The notes: generated by a model from the sequence alone, not told the origin. Numbered from the stretch's first letter, positions 17,295 through 25,173 are shown. The stretch is 64,000 nt of DNA from Microbacterium sp. LWH13-1.2 (GCF_038397735.1 NZ_CP151635.1:3472001-3536000), one strand, 5' to 3'. Made by a program: numbers and translations.

Positions 17295-18145
17295 CCCTGG
17301 TCTCCGCCCGCGAACTGGTGACCGATGCCGCGACACGCGGCACCGGCATCGGCGCGTTCAACGTGATCCACCTCGAGACCGCCGAGGGTCTGGTGCGTGC
17401 ATCCGCCGAGTCGGGACTGCCGGTGATCCTGCAGATCTCGCAGAACTGCGCCGACTATCACGGTGGTCTCGAGCCGGTCGCACTGGCGACTCTTGCGATC
17501 GCCCGCCGGGCAGCTACGCCCGTCGCGGTGCACCTCGATCACGCCGAGCGGCCAGAGCTCGTCGACGAGGCCATCGCCCTGGGCTTCGGCTCGGTCATGT
17601 TCGACGGCGGTGCGCTGCCCTACGACGAGAACGTCGCGATCACCGCGGCCGTCGCCGAGCGGGCGCACGCTGCCGATGTCTACATCGAGGGCGAACTGGG
17701 AGAGGTCGGCGGCAAAGATGGAGCCCACGCGCCGGGAGTGCGCACCGACCCCGACGAGGCACGCGCTTTCGTCGCAGCGACCGGCGTCGACGCGCTCGCC
17801 GTAGCGGTGGGATCGTCGCATGCCATGACCGACCGCACGGCATCCCTCGACCTCGACCTCATCGCCCGACTGCGAGACGCGCTCGACGTCCCCCTCGTGC
17901 TGCACGGCTCATCGGGCGTCGCAGATTCCGTGATCGCCGACGCGGTGCGGGCGGGCATGACCAAGATCAACGTCTCGACGCACCTGAACGGCTTCTTCAC
18001 CCGGGCTGTCCGTTCGACGCTCGACGCCGATGAGAAGCTGGTCGACTCGCGCAAGTACCTGACTCCGGCCCGTGACGCACTCGCAGGAGAGGCCGCACGG
18101 ATGCTTCGGCTGTTCGCCCTCGAGACCGCCGAGGTGGCGGGGTGA
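17291..18145 (+). CDS. Class II ketose-bisphosphate aldolase (GatY/KbaY/FbaA-like)
   Basis: A 284-residue zinc-dependent aldolase splitting a ketohexose 1,6-bisphosphate into dihydroxyacetone phosphate and glyceraldehyde 3-phosphate. GAFNVIHLETAEGL opens the TIM barrel; VAVHLDHAE carries the catalytic Asp and a zinc His; GELGEVGGKDG, VGSSHAM (zinc His), LVLHGSSGV (zinc His) and KINVSTHLN (phosphate binding) follow in the usual order. GTG 17291 overlaps the kinase stop by 4 bp. The length fits the tagatose/fructose bisphosphate group rather than the longer fungal type. Stereochemistry of the substrate cannot be read from the sequence. Confidence 0.9.
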   Translation: MTLVSARELVTDAATRGTGIGAFNVIHLETAEGLVRASAESGLPVILQISQNCADYHGGLEPVALATLAIARRAATPVAVHLDHAERPELVDEAIALGFGSVMFDGGALPYDENVAITAAVAERAHAADVYIEGELGEVGGKDGAHAPGVRTDPDEARAFVAATGVDALAVAVGSSHAMTDRTASLDLDLIARLRDALDVPLVLHGSSGVADSVIADAVRAGMTKINVSTHLNGFFTRAVRSTLDADEKLVDSRKYLTPARDALAGEAARMLRLFALETAEVAG

Positions 18146-18172
18146 GCTGCGCGAACCGGGCAGGATGGTGAC

Positions 18173-18949
18173 ATGAAGCGCGCCGCTCGTCTGAACGCGA
18201 TCCTCGACCTCCTGGCCGCCGACGGCGAGGTCAACGTCGACGAGCTCGTCGAGCGCTTCGGAGCATCGGCCGCCACCACCCGCCGCGACCTCGACTCGCT
18301 CGCCGAGCAGCGACTGCTCACCCGCACGCACGGCGGCGCGGTCGCCCATTCCGTCGCCTACGAGCTGCCGATCCGATACAAGAGCCACCAGCGCACGCAG
18401 CAGAAGGAGAGCATCGCGCACGCCGCTGCAGCACTCGTCGCTCCCGGCATGGTGGTCGGGCTCTCCGGAGGAACCACCACCACGGCGATCGCGGCGGCGC
18501 TCGCCGCACGGGACGACCTCGCGGCCGGCCCCGGCATCACGGTCGTCACCAACGCGGTGAACATCGCGGCGCAGCTCGCGACGCGCCCCGACATCAAGGT
18601 CGTCGTGACGGGAGGAGTCATCCACTCGCGCAGCTACGAACTCGTCGGCCCGTTCGTCGAGCAGCTGCTGCGAGGCGTGCGCCTCGACATCGCCTTCATC
18701 GGCGTCAACGGAATGGATGCCGATGCCGGCGCCACCACGCAGGACGAACGCGAGGCCGCCGTGAACCGGATGATGGCCGAGCGCGCGCGTCGAGCGGTGG
18801 TCGTCACCGACAGCAGCAAGCTCGGCACCGTCGCGTTCGCGGCCGTCGGCGGTGCGGAGCTGTTCCCCGTTCTCCTCACCGACGACGGCGCGGACGCCGC
18901 ATCTCTCGCAGGCCTGCGCGCGGCCGGCTACGAGGTGCTGACCGCCTGA
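18173..18949 (+). CDS. DeoR/GlpR family transcriptional regulator
   Basis: A 258-residue repressor. The N-terminal HTH (residues 1-55) reads RLNAILDLLAADGEVNVDELVERFGASAATTRRD in pieces such as VNVDELVERFGAS, with the GGA-type hinge LTRTHGGAV. The C-terminal sugar-phosphate sensor has VVGLSGGTTTTAIA, NAVNIAAQLA, VVTGGVIHSRSYELVGP and VVTDSSKLG, all standard for the family. It is the last gene of the sugar operon, 28 bp after the aldolase. DeoR proteins of this class usually respond to a phosphorylated intermediate, here plausibly tagatose or hexosamine phosphate. Together with the ROK regulator the locus has two candidate local regulators. Confidence 0.9.
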   Translation: MKRAARLNAILDLLAADGEVNVDELVERFGASAATTRRDLDSLAEQRLLTRTHGGAVAHSVAYELPIRYKSHQRTQQKESIAHAAAALVAPGMVVGLSGGTTTTAIAAALAARDDLAAGPGITVVTNAVNIAAQLATRPDIKVVVTGGVIHSRSYELVGPFVEQLLRGVRLDIAFIGVNGMDADAGATTQDEREAAVNRMMAERARRAVVVTDSSKLGTVAFAAVGGAELFPVLLTDDGADAASLAGLRAAGYEVLTA

Positions 18950-18982
18950 TCCTGCGGTCCCGTTCTCCTGTTGAACTCCTTG

Positions 18983-19016
18983 CGGGGATGCCGCGACCCC
19001 TCTCGCGACATCCCCG
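18983..19016. terminator. Terminator in the 231-bp gap between DeoR and CHAT genes
   Basis: CGGGGATG (18983-18990) pairs with CATCCCCG (19009-19016) and, after one mismatch, CGCGA pairs with TCGCG, giving a 13-bp stem around a 6-nt loop. It lies between convergent genes. The rest of the gap (19017-19180) shows no convincing gene. Confidence 0.7.
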
Positions 19017-19180
19017 GAGCAGATGGTGTCCTGTCGTTCCCTCACACTCCCCAGTGCACGAGGGTTTCCCCAGTTCGACTGCGCCTCCCTCGCGCTTCGT
19101 TCCCGAAGCCCTTCGCGTGGCACCTTCTGCAGATAAGGAGCGAGGCATCGAGGTCCTGATACATCGAGTGGAGAAAACTT

Positions 19181-21616
19181 TCAGAGGCCGCTTCCGTGGC
19201 ACTGGAACGGGGCCCTCACTCCGGTGGACTCGGATGCCGCGGCCAGCGCCACGGCGGGTGCAACGCCGTTCGCGAGCTCGGTGTGCACGGCTCCGAGAAG
19301 CTCGCAGGCGATGTCGTCGGGCACGACCACCGGGGCCGCGATCACGCACCGGGTACCCGCGTGCAGCCAGACCCGGGTCATGCCGAGCGCCTCCTCTCCC
19401 CAGCGCACCGAGGATCGCCCGAGCTCGCAGGCCGAGAGCACCACCGTGTCGGGGGTCTTCGGGATCAGATCGACGTCGTAGCCGAATAGGGTGCCGTCGA
19501 CGAGTTCGAAACCCGAGAAGAGCGGGTTGTCGACCGCATGGCGTCCGTGCGCGGCGATGTGCAGCACGTCGACGTGCGCGGCGAGCTCGGTGACCGCCGA
19601 GACGCGGGCATCGTCACCCGTCAGGATCGTCGCGCCGCTCCAGGCCGCGGCGGCTCGGCGCACCTCCTCCTCTGCGCGCGCGACGCGGGGGCCGGTCGCG
19701 AAGCCCGCCTGCCTCCTCGGTGACGAGGTGAGGGGTCGGTCGGAGTCGCCCAGCCAGCGCGAGACCGAGGTCGCGAGGGTGAACGGCGTGCCGGTCATGC
19801 CCGGGAGCATCGCCCAGGGGATGCCGCCGAGAATGCCGGGCACGGTGAGCGCGAGACGAGTCGCACCACCCGTCGCAGCGCGCGCCGGGGCGAGGAGGGC
19901 GTCGTCGAGCAGGCGCAGCCTCTCGTCGAGCGACCGTTGCACGACGGACGCCATCGGGCCGCCCTGGGTGAGGGCGGCGACATCGAGATCGGCGCGGAGG
20001 CCGTCGAGCGCGGCCTCGATGCGGGGCAGCGACAGTTCGACGATCGACGAGCCGGATGCCGTCGCCACGACGCACAGCAGCTCGTCGCGGGTGAACACGT
20101 AGGCGAGGATCGCGGTGTCGTCGCCGAGCCGCGCACGGGTCTCGAGCAGACCCAGACGCTCACGGCTGCCGCTGACCCCGGTCGAGGACCACTGCCGGTC
20201 GCGCACGCGGTCGCGGAGCTCGCGCACCCGAGCGTCGGTCGTCCAGTCGGACCCTGCGAGGTCGGCGCGGAGCATCCGCAGCTCGGCCAGATCCGACGAC
20301 AGGTCCGCGTCGTGCGGGGGACGCACGGGCGCTACCTGCTGGCTCAGATGCCGGGCACGTTCCGACCATTCGAACAGCACCTCGGGGTCGCGCGATCGTG
20401 CAGCGGCGGCGAGCCCGGTGAACATCAGCTCGGTGCCGTGCATCGCCACTGACGCCTGCAGGTCGAGAGCGCCGAACGACTGCTGCCAGGCGGTGAGCAG
20501 GTCGAGGCCTTCGGCAGCGAAGCGGCGGGCGTCGGCATCCCTGCCCGCGGCGGATGCCCTCGCGGCCCGCACTTCATGGGCGCGCAGTCGCAGCGGAGTA
20601 GGGGCGTCGGCGGTGAGTCGCGGCATCCGTCCGCCGTCGGCCAGCCGTGCCGTCAACGACAGTGCGGCGGCTTCGGTGCGGAAGCCGCCCCGAGTGAGTG
20701 CTGCGGCGGTGCGCGTGAAGTCCTCGGCCACGGGCGGCGTCGTCGGACGGGCGCGCAGCCGGGCCTCGAGGCGCACGGCCTCGGCGCGAGCGGCCCAGCC
20801 CGCACTGCCCAGCGCGGTGAATCGGCGGGATGCCGTCGCGGCGGCGCGCTCCGCGGCGGACGCGTCATGTCGCAGGAGCGATCGGGCGAGGTGGAACTCG
20901 GCCTCGCCGCGAGCCTGCCGCATGCGCTGCGCGCCGAACTGCACGGCGACGGCGCCGAGCAGTTCCTCGGCCTCGGTCGTCAGGCCCGCATCGCGCAGCA
21001 CCTCGGCGCGGTCGAGGTCGCTGATCGCCGCGGCGAGGTCGCTGGTGGCCGCGAGGATCGGGCGCGAGCTCGTCATCAGTCCGAGTGCGGTGACGAGGTC
21101 GCCGCCCAGTAGCGCGGCGTAGCCGAGGTTGTGGCGCGCCTCGGCGAGCGGCTCCTGCTGGTCGTGCGCCTCGTAGGCGGCGATCGCGCGCTGAAGATCG
21201 GCGGTGCAGTCGTCGAGGCGGTGGCGCTGCATGCTGACGATCGCTCGGCTCATCAGCAGGTTAGCGCTCTCGATCGACCCGTCGTCGAGACTGCCGATCG
21301 CCCGCGTCAGGAACTTGTCGGCCTCATCGAGGCGCCCGCCGTGCATGAGCAGGGTGCCGAGCTGTCCGTTCGCGAGGGCGACGGTCTCGGCGCTGAGTCC
21401 CGGTCGCGACAGCGCCGCGCGCGACAGCCGCTCGGCCTCGGCTGGTTCACCCGTCTGCGCGAGCACATAAGCCAGGGTCCCGTCGATGCGGGCCCGCAGG
21501 TCGTCGTCGTCGGTGCGGGAGGATGCCGCGGCAAGAGCGCGCCGCGCCTGCGCGAACCGTCGGGAGTTGGCCGCGTCGACGCCGCGCCGGTGCAGCTCGC
21601 GCGCAGACAGGGGCAT
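19181..21616 (-). CDS. TPR-CHAT protein, caspase-like peptidase
   Basis: An 811-residue protein without signal peptide or membrane segment. The N-terminal 450 residues are alpha-helical and Ala/Arg/Leu-rich with degenerate tetratricopeptide-like repeats (for example AQTGEPAEAERLSRAALSRP and LMHGGRLDEADKFLTRAI). The C-terminal third is a CHAT domain: HIAAHGRH with the catalytic His at about 690 and VVLSACELGRS with the nucleophile Cys at about 730, then GTRCVIAAPVVV and the terminal PFQCHGSG. CHAT peptidases are related to caspases and separase and several act in bacterial immunity or cell death (for example Csx29, gasdermin-linked proteases). A cytosolic subtilase and a sigma factor are encoded nearby. 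Its own substrate is unknown. Confidence 0.88.
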   Translation of the reverse strand: MPLSARELHRRGVDAANSRRFAQARRALAAASSRTDDDDLRARIDGTLAYVLAQTGEPAEAERLSRAALSRPGLSAETVALANGQLGTLLMHGGRLDEADKFLTRAIGSLDDGSIESANLLMSRAIVSMQRHRLDDCTADLQRAIAAYEAHDQQEPLAEARHNLGYAALLGGDLVTALGLMTSSRPILAATSDLAAAISDLDRAEVLRDAGLTTEAEELLGAVAVQFGAQRMRQARGEAEFHLARSLLRHDASAAERAAATASRRFTALGSAGWAARAEAVRLEARLRARPTTPPVAEDFTRTAAALTRGGFRTEAAALSLTARLADGGRMPRLTADAPTPLRLRAHEVRAARASAAGRDADARRFAAEGLDLLTAWQQSFGALDLQASVAMHGTELMFTGLAAAARSRDPEVLFEWSERARHLSQQVAPVRPPHDADLSSDLAELRMLRADLAGSDWTTDARVRELRDRVRDRQWSSTGVSGSRERLGLLETRARLGDDTAILAYVFTRDELLCVVATASGSSIVELSLPRIEAALDGLRADLDVAALTQGGPMASVVQRSLDERLRLLDDALLAPARAATGGATRLALTVPGILGGIPWAMLPGMTGTPFTLATSVSRWLGDSDRPLTSSPRRQAGFATGPRVARAEEEVRRAAAAWSGATILTGDDARVSAVTELAAHVDVLHIAAHGRHAVDNPLFSGFELVDGTLFGYDVDLIPKTPDTVVLSACELGRSSVRWGEEALGMTRVWLHAGTRCVIAAPVVVPDDIACELLGAVHTELANGVAPAVALAAASESTGVRAPFQCHGSGL

Positions 21617-21758
21617 CCAACCAGAATGCCGGTCAGTTCGGCCTCAGGGAAGGTCTGCGACCGCATCCGAGGTTCTTTCCGCCGGTCGGGACTGGGCGGC
21701 GGGAGCGAGCGCGAGCTCGTCGAGTACCTGACAACGGACTTCACCTAGGATCGGCCTC

Positions 21759-22082
21759 ATGTCAGACAGTGCCCCACGCCCGCTCCGAACTACCCTCCTC
21801 TGGGTTCTGGAGCTCGTCGTCGCAACTGCGGCGTGGGGCACTGTCTGGATGCGCCAACTCGGAGCGCCAGGGTGTGGGCAGACCTGTGATGGCACTCTTC
21901 TCTACGCCGCTATCGACGCTTTTGCTTGGGTGTGTGTCGTGGTCGTCGCTGCATCCGGAGTGATCTCGTTGCTCTTCGGACGGCAACGATCGATGTCATT
22001 CGTCCCCATGATCGGGATCGCCCTGATAGTGATCGGAGCGTTCGTCGCGCACGCCCTGTGCAGTCAGGCGCTGGCCCCTTAG
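21759..22082 (+). CDS. Small membrane protein of unknown function
   Basis: A 107-residue protein with three hydrophobic segments: TTLLWVLELVVATAAWGTVW, AAIDAFAWVCVVVVAASGVISLLF (in part AFAWVCVVVVAASGVI) and FVPMIGIALIVIGAFVAHAL. Four cysteines (CGQTC, one in helix 2, one near the end) are notable. No family is recognised. Its base composition is less GC-rich and its codon use less biased than that of its neighbours, and it is oriented against them, between the CHAT and subtilase genes. A perfect 17-bp inverted repeat lies inside its first 30 codons. It may be a recent insertion into the protease cluster or a third component of it. Confidence 0.6.
   Translation: MSDSAPRPLRTTLLWVLELVVATAAWGTVWMRQLGAPGCGQTCDGTLLYAAIDAFAWVCVVVVAASGVISLLFGRQRSMSFVPMIGIALIVIGAFVAHALCSQALAP
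21764..21846. repeat. Perfect 17-bp inverted repeat inside a coding region
   Basis: AGACAGTGCCCCACGCC (21764-21780) is the exact reverse complement of 21830-21846, with 49 bp between. The left arm begins 5 bases after the first base of the start codon of the small membrane protein gene. The mRNA could fold into a stem that covers the early coding region. Confidence 0.75.
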
Positions 22083-22192
22083 TCCGCAATCACGCCAAAC
22101 TCATCCTGCATACCCGCTCGTTCTAGACGTCCATACGTCGGGACCGCCAGTCCAGCGCTTAGCGCTCTGGCTTCCTGCGACATCTCACGGGA

Positions 22193-22216
22193 TGCCTGGC
22201 TGCATAGAGCCAGACA
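22193..22216 (-). terminator. Likely terminator of the subtilase gene
   Basis: TGCCTGGCT (22193-22201) pairs with AGCCAGACA (22208-22216) with one mismatch, loop 6 nt, 10 bp beyond the subtilase stop. A second small palindrome AGCGCT-T-AGCGCT near 22155-22170 may end the convergent small gene. The 143-bp gap 22083-22225 holds nothing else recognised. Confidence 0.55.
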
Positions 22217-22225
22217 CCCTTTCAC

Positions 22226-23803
22226 CTACGCCCGCTCGACCGGTGTCGGCAGCGTCTTGAGCACGGCGGCGACGGCCTTGGCCGCGGCATCCGCCTTCAC
22301 CCCCTGCGGAGGCACCGTGCCGAGCTGCGCCGCGATGCGACCCGCGACGTACGGAGCGGCGAATGACGTGCCGCTCCAGATCGCGAAGCCGCCGCGGTAG
22401 TCGTCGGGGTCGATCGTCTCGCGGCGGAGCCCGTCGACGTCGGCCCTCGTCGCGGCCTGCTCGCCGCCGACGAACGCCGGCGAGGTGCTGACCACTGCGG
22501 CTCCCGGTGCGTACACCTGCACCCACGGACCGACGTTCGAGAACAGCGCGACCGAGCGGGCCGAGGGGTTGAGGGCGCCGACCGACACGTGCGGGGCATC
22601 CTTGTCTCGAGGGATGCCGTTGTCGGCACCGGGCCATGGCCACAGGGATGCCGGGAACGACGGCCGATCGATCGCGTCGTTGCCCGCCGAGCACACGACC
22701 ACGCATCCGAGTTCACGGGCTTTCGTGAGCAGCGCGTGGAGGGTCTTGCTGAACTGACCGTCGACCGGGGACTCGTGGTAGTACCCGAGTGAGAGGTTCA
22801 GGACGTCGATCGGATGCCCGGTCTTCGGGTCCTCACGGTGGCGGCGCAGCAGCTCGACCACCTGCGCGACCGTCGTCAGGAAGGTGCTCTCGTCGATCAC
22901 GCCGAGAGCACCGGCCATGCGGATCGACAGGATGTCGGCCTCCGGGGCGGTCTGCCGGATGATGCCTGCGATGAACGTCCCGTGACCCGCGACCGCGTCG
23001 ATCTCGCCGTCGAGCTGTCCGTAGAGATCGGGGTAGCGCTCGGGATCCGCGTCGTCCGTGAGCCCGACGGGCACGCCGTCGAGCTCGATGTGCCGGGTGA
23101 CGATGTCGTCGGGCAGCCAGTCGTGCACGCCGCATCCGGTGTCGAGCACCGCCACCACCGGGCGACGGCCGCGTTTCGGAGCCGCGGTGCGCTGTGGTGC
23201 GGGGCCGAGCCATGCGACCGGCTGACGCGCGCCGCGTCCTGGTTCGAGGTAGTCATCGCTGCCTCCCGCGCCCCCTCCGGCGCCGCGGACCGGGTTGGTG
23301 CGGCTGAACGGGTTCGTGCGGCTGAAGGGGTTCGTGCGGCTGAACGGATTGAGACCCACGGGGTCGATCGACAGCACGTGCTCGAGGCTGGTCCGGGGCA
23401 TCGGGGTTCCCGAGCTGCGTCGCGCGCGCTGCAGCACGCGCCAGGCGTCGGGTGGCACGGGTGATTCACCGCGCGTGGGTTCATCGGGGGTCGTCAGATG
23501 GGCCCGGAGGAAACCGGGAACGCCGGGGACCAGCGGGTCGGCGGCCCGGAGAGCATCCGGAGACTCGATGTCGAGATTCCAACCGAACGATCCGGCGGCT
23601 TCGCGCAGCTCGCGGATCTCCCGGTCGTATGCCTCCTGGCCGTTGTCGACCTGGTCCTGCGTGATCAGCAGACGCTCCTGCAGATACGCGGTCGGGAACG
23701 CGCGGACTCCGTCGACCGGCTCTACGGACGGATCCAGTGCTGTCCCTCGACGGATCGATCCTTCCGCTCGGTCCTGCCAGCTCCACCCCTTGGGCTGCTC
23801 CAT
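22226..23803 (-). CDS. Cytoplasmic S8 family serine peptidase (subtilase)
   Basis: A 525-residue subtilisin-like protease without signal peptide. The catalytic triad is visible: Asp 221 in VVAVLDTGCGVHDW, His 274 in AGHGTFIAGII and Ser 480 in SGTSFAAPYVAG, with oxyanion Asn 375 in CSAGND. The first 210 residues form a separate region rich in charged residues and include a tandem 6-residue repeat RTNPFS (residues about 154-170) just before a Gly-rich linker; this could be a propeptide or interaction region. Lack of export signal is unusual for subtilases and suggests intracellular action. It lies 120 bp downstream of the unknown protein and sigma factor genes on the same strand. Confidence 0.9.
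   Translation of the reverse strand: MEQPKGWSWQDRAEGSIRRGTALDPSVEPVDGVRAFPTAYLQERLLITQDQVDNGQEAYDREIRELREAAGSFGWNLDIESPDALRAADPLVPGVPGFLRAHLTTPDEPTRGESPVPPDAWRVLQRARRSSGTPMPRTSLEHVLSIDPVGLNPFSRTNPFSRTNPFSRTNPVRGAGGGAGGSDDYLEPGRGARQPVAWLGPAPQRTAAPKRGRRPVVAVLDTGCGVHDWLPDDIVTRHIELDGVPVGLTDDADPERYPDLYGQLDGEIDAVAGHGTFIAGIIRQTAPEADILSIRMAGALGVIDESTFLTTVAQVVELLRRHREDPKTGHPIDVLNLSLGYYHESPVDGQFSKTLHALLTKARELGCVVVCSAGNDAIDRPSFPASLWPWPGADNGIPRDKDAPHVSVGALNPSARSVALFSNVGPWVQVYAPGAAVVSTSPAFVGGEQAATRADVDGLRRETIDPDDYRGGFAIWSGTSFAAPYVAGRIAAQLGTVPPQGVKADAAAKAVAAVLKTLPTPVERA
23295..23348 (-). repeat. Three 18-bp tandem repeats coding RTNPFS
   Basis: Three copies of an 18-bp unit (consensus TTCGTGCGGCTGAACGGG on the plus strand) at 23295-23312, 23313-23330 and 23331-23348, differing at one or two positions each. 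Length is a multiple of three, so copy-number change would keep the subtilase frame and vary the linker before its catalytic domain. Confidence 0.85.
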
Positions 23804-23923
23804 CGTCGGTCCTCTCCTCGCGGGCGGACCCGCGTCCTGTGCGGGGAATCCTGCGAGGTGCGGGACTTGCCCTGCGGTGTGTGCGGGCGGGCCCGCGGTG
23901 TGAGCGGGTCGCCCCGCGGTGGA

Positions 23924-24406
23924 TCACAACTCGAACTGCGGGGTCGACAGGGTGCGCTGCTCGTCGCCGACCGTCGTGGTGAGGCGCACGAGCGTCAGCC
24001 CGTCGGGTACATCGTCGAACACGAAGCGGCCCGTGTCGCTCGCGGTCGTGGTGCGGGTCCGCTCGCCCTGGGCGAGCTCGATCAGGCCTGCCGCCGTGTC
24101 GACCCAGCCGTCGATACGATGCGCGCCGCTCGCGGTGCCCGTGACGTGCAGGAGGATGCTCGTCGTGCCGTCGCTGAACTGCAGGGTCAGCGCGTCCGCG
24201 TCTCCCCGCACCGCGCCGAGCGGCTGCTCGACCAGGGTCAGCAGCGCGTACTCCGCCGACAGACCCTCGGTCGCGACGGCCGCGATCATGCGATCGATCA
24301 GCGCTGCGGGCATCGGATCGACGTCGCGCCACAGAGACCGGAGGTGCGCGAAGAGCTCGGCATCCTCATGGTTGTCGCCGCCGTTGTTGCCGTCGTTCTC
24401 GCTCAT
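23924..24406 (-). CDS. Unknown protein with C-terminal Ig/CNA-like beta domain, sigma-linked
   Basis: A 160-residue soluble protein. The N-terminus is Asn/Asp/Gly/Glu-rich, followed by a helical part ELFAHLRSLWRDVDPMPAALIDRMIAAVA (shown in parts) that resembles short regulatory helices found in proteins paired with ECF sigma factors. The C-terminal 90 residues look like a beta-sandwich of the carboxypeptidase-regulatory or prealbumin-like kind, with GWVDTAAGLIELAQG and TDTGRFVFDDVPDGLTLVRL-like spacing (here SDTGRFVFDDVPDG). No membrane segment is present. Its start overlaps the sigma factor stop by 4 bp, so the two are coupled; it might be a cytosolic anti-sigma factor or an adaptor to the downstream subtilase. 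Function not known. Confidence 0.75.
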   Translation of the reverse strand: MSENDGNNGGDNHEDAELFAHLRSLWRDVDPMPAALIDRMIAAVATEGLSAEYALLTLVEQPLGAVRGDADALTLQFSDGTTSILLHVTGTASGAHRIDGWVDTAAGLIELAQGERTRTTTASDTGRFVFDDVPDGLTLVRLTTTVGDEQRTLSTPQFEL

Positions 24407-25038
24407 GAGGTGCCTCCCGTCTGCGGTGTCGGGGCATCGAGCAGGTCTCGCAGCTTCGCCAGGCAGCGCTGTCTCGTCGGACCGATGCTGCCCACGGCCA
24501 TTCCGAGGTCGGCGGCGAGTCGTGCGTAGTCCGGTCGTTCCTCGAACGCGATCACGCGCAACAGACGCTGACATCTCTCGGCGAGACGCTGCACGGCAGT
24601 CCAGAGTCGGCGGTTCTCGTCGCCGGTCGCCGCACGTTCTTCGGCGGAGGCCTGCTCGGGGAGCAGCGCGTCGAGAGCATCCGCCTCTGTCGTGTCGAGC
24701 CGGTTGTGGGCCTTGCCCGCGCGCCAGGCCTCGCGCCGGGCGGTGGTCGTCAGCCAGGCCGAGACGGCCTTCGGATCGGCGATCGCTCGGTGTCCGCGCA
24801 CCAACTGCAACCAGGTCGTCTGGATCACATCTTCGGCGAGCGTGCGCTCGAGACCGTAAGCGCGCACGACATGCCAGAGCACAGGCGTCATCAGCCGCAC
24901 GAGGTCGTCCATCGCGCGGCTGTCGCCGTCCCGCCATGCGTCGAAGAAGTCTGCGGCTCGCCTCCAGCGTGCCGCGCCGTCGTCCGGTGCAGGATCGAGG
25001 GCGGCGCCGTCGGGTGCGCCGTCGATCATGAGTCCCAT
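24403..25038 (-). CDS. ECF-like RNA polymerase sigma factor
   Basis: A 211-residue sigma-70 family protein of ECF size. Region 2 spans about residues 25-95 with DDLVRLMTPVLWHVVRAYGLE, AEDVIQTTWLQLVRG (the DVxQxxW helix) and the promoter-melting part; region 4 lies at about 140-205 with LAERCQRLLRVIAFEERPDYARLAADLGMAVGSIGPTRQRCLAKL, given here as LAADLGMAVGSIGPTRQRC. ATG 25038 is chosen, ATG 25029 is possible; neither has a strong ribosome binding site. It leads an operon with the unknown protein and subtilase. The 7-bp tandem repeat at 25111-25173 lies in its upstream region. Confidence 0.85.
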   Translation of the reverse strand: MGLMIDGAPDGAALDPAPDDGAARWRRAADFFDAWRDGDSRAMDDLVRLMTPVLWHVVRAYGLERTLAEDVIQTTWLQLVRGHRAIADPKAVSAWLTTTARREAWRAGKAHNRLDTTEADALDALLPEQASAEERAATGDENRRLWTAVQRLAERCQRLLRVIAFEERPDYARLAADLGMAVGSIGPTRQRCLAKLRDLLDAPTPQTGGTS

Positions 25039-25110
25039 TGTGATCACACCACTAAGGAGCACGGCAAGGGCTCGGTGATACATGTACTCGGTTTGTTTAT
25101 CGGAATATCG

Positions 25111-25173
25111 GCTTCGGGCTTCGGGCTTCGGGCTTCGGGCTTCGGGCTTCGGGCTTCGGGCTTCGGGCTCCGG
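25111..25173. repeat. Heptanucleotide tandem repeat (GCTTCGG)n
   Basis: Eight perfect head-to-tail copies of GCTTCGG (25111-25166) and a ninth with one change (GCTCCGG, 25167-25173). It lies between the divergent sigma factor and small membrane protein genes. Seven is not a multiple of three, so slippage would shift any frame read through it or change promoter spacing. Both strands are open through the array in one frame. Confidence 0.95.

Noticed and set aside
18950..19180. Small gene between the DeoR and CHAT genes
   Set aside because: The only open frame (about 60 codons from 18971) is Arg/Ser/Pro-rich without a ribosome binding site and overlaps the terminator.
21764..21846. Terminal inverted repeats of an insertion sequence
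   Set aside because: Only 49 bp lie between the arms, with no transposase and no target duplication.
25111..25173. CRISPR array
   Set aside because: The units are 7 bp and contiguous with no spacers; it is a simple tandem repeat.
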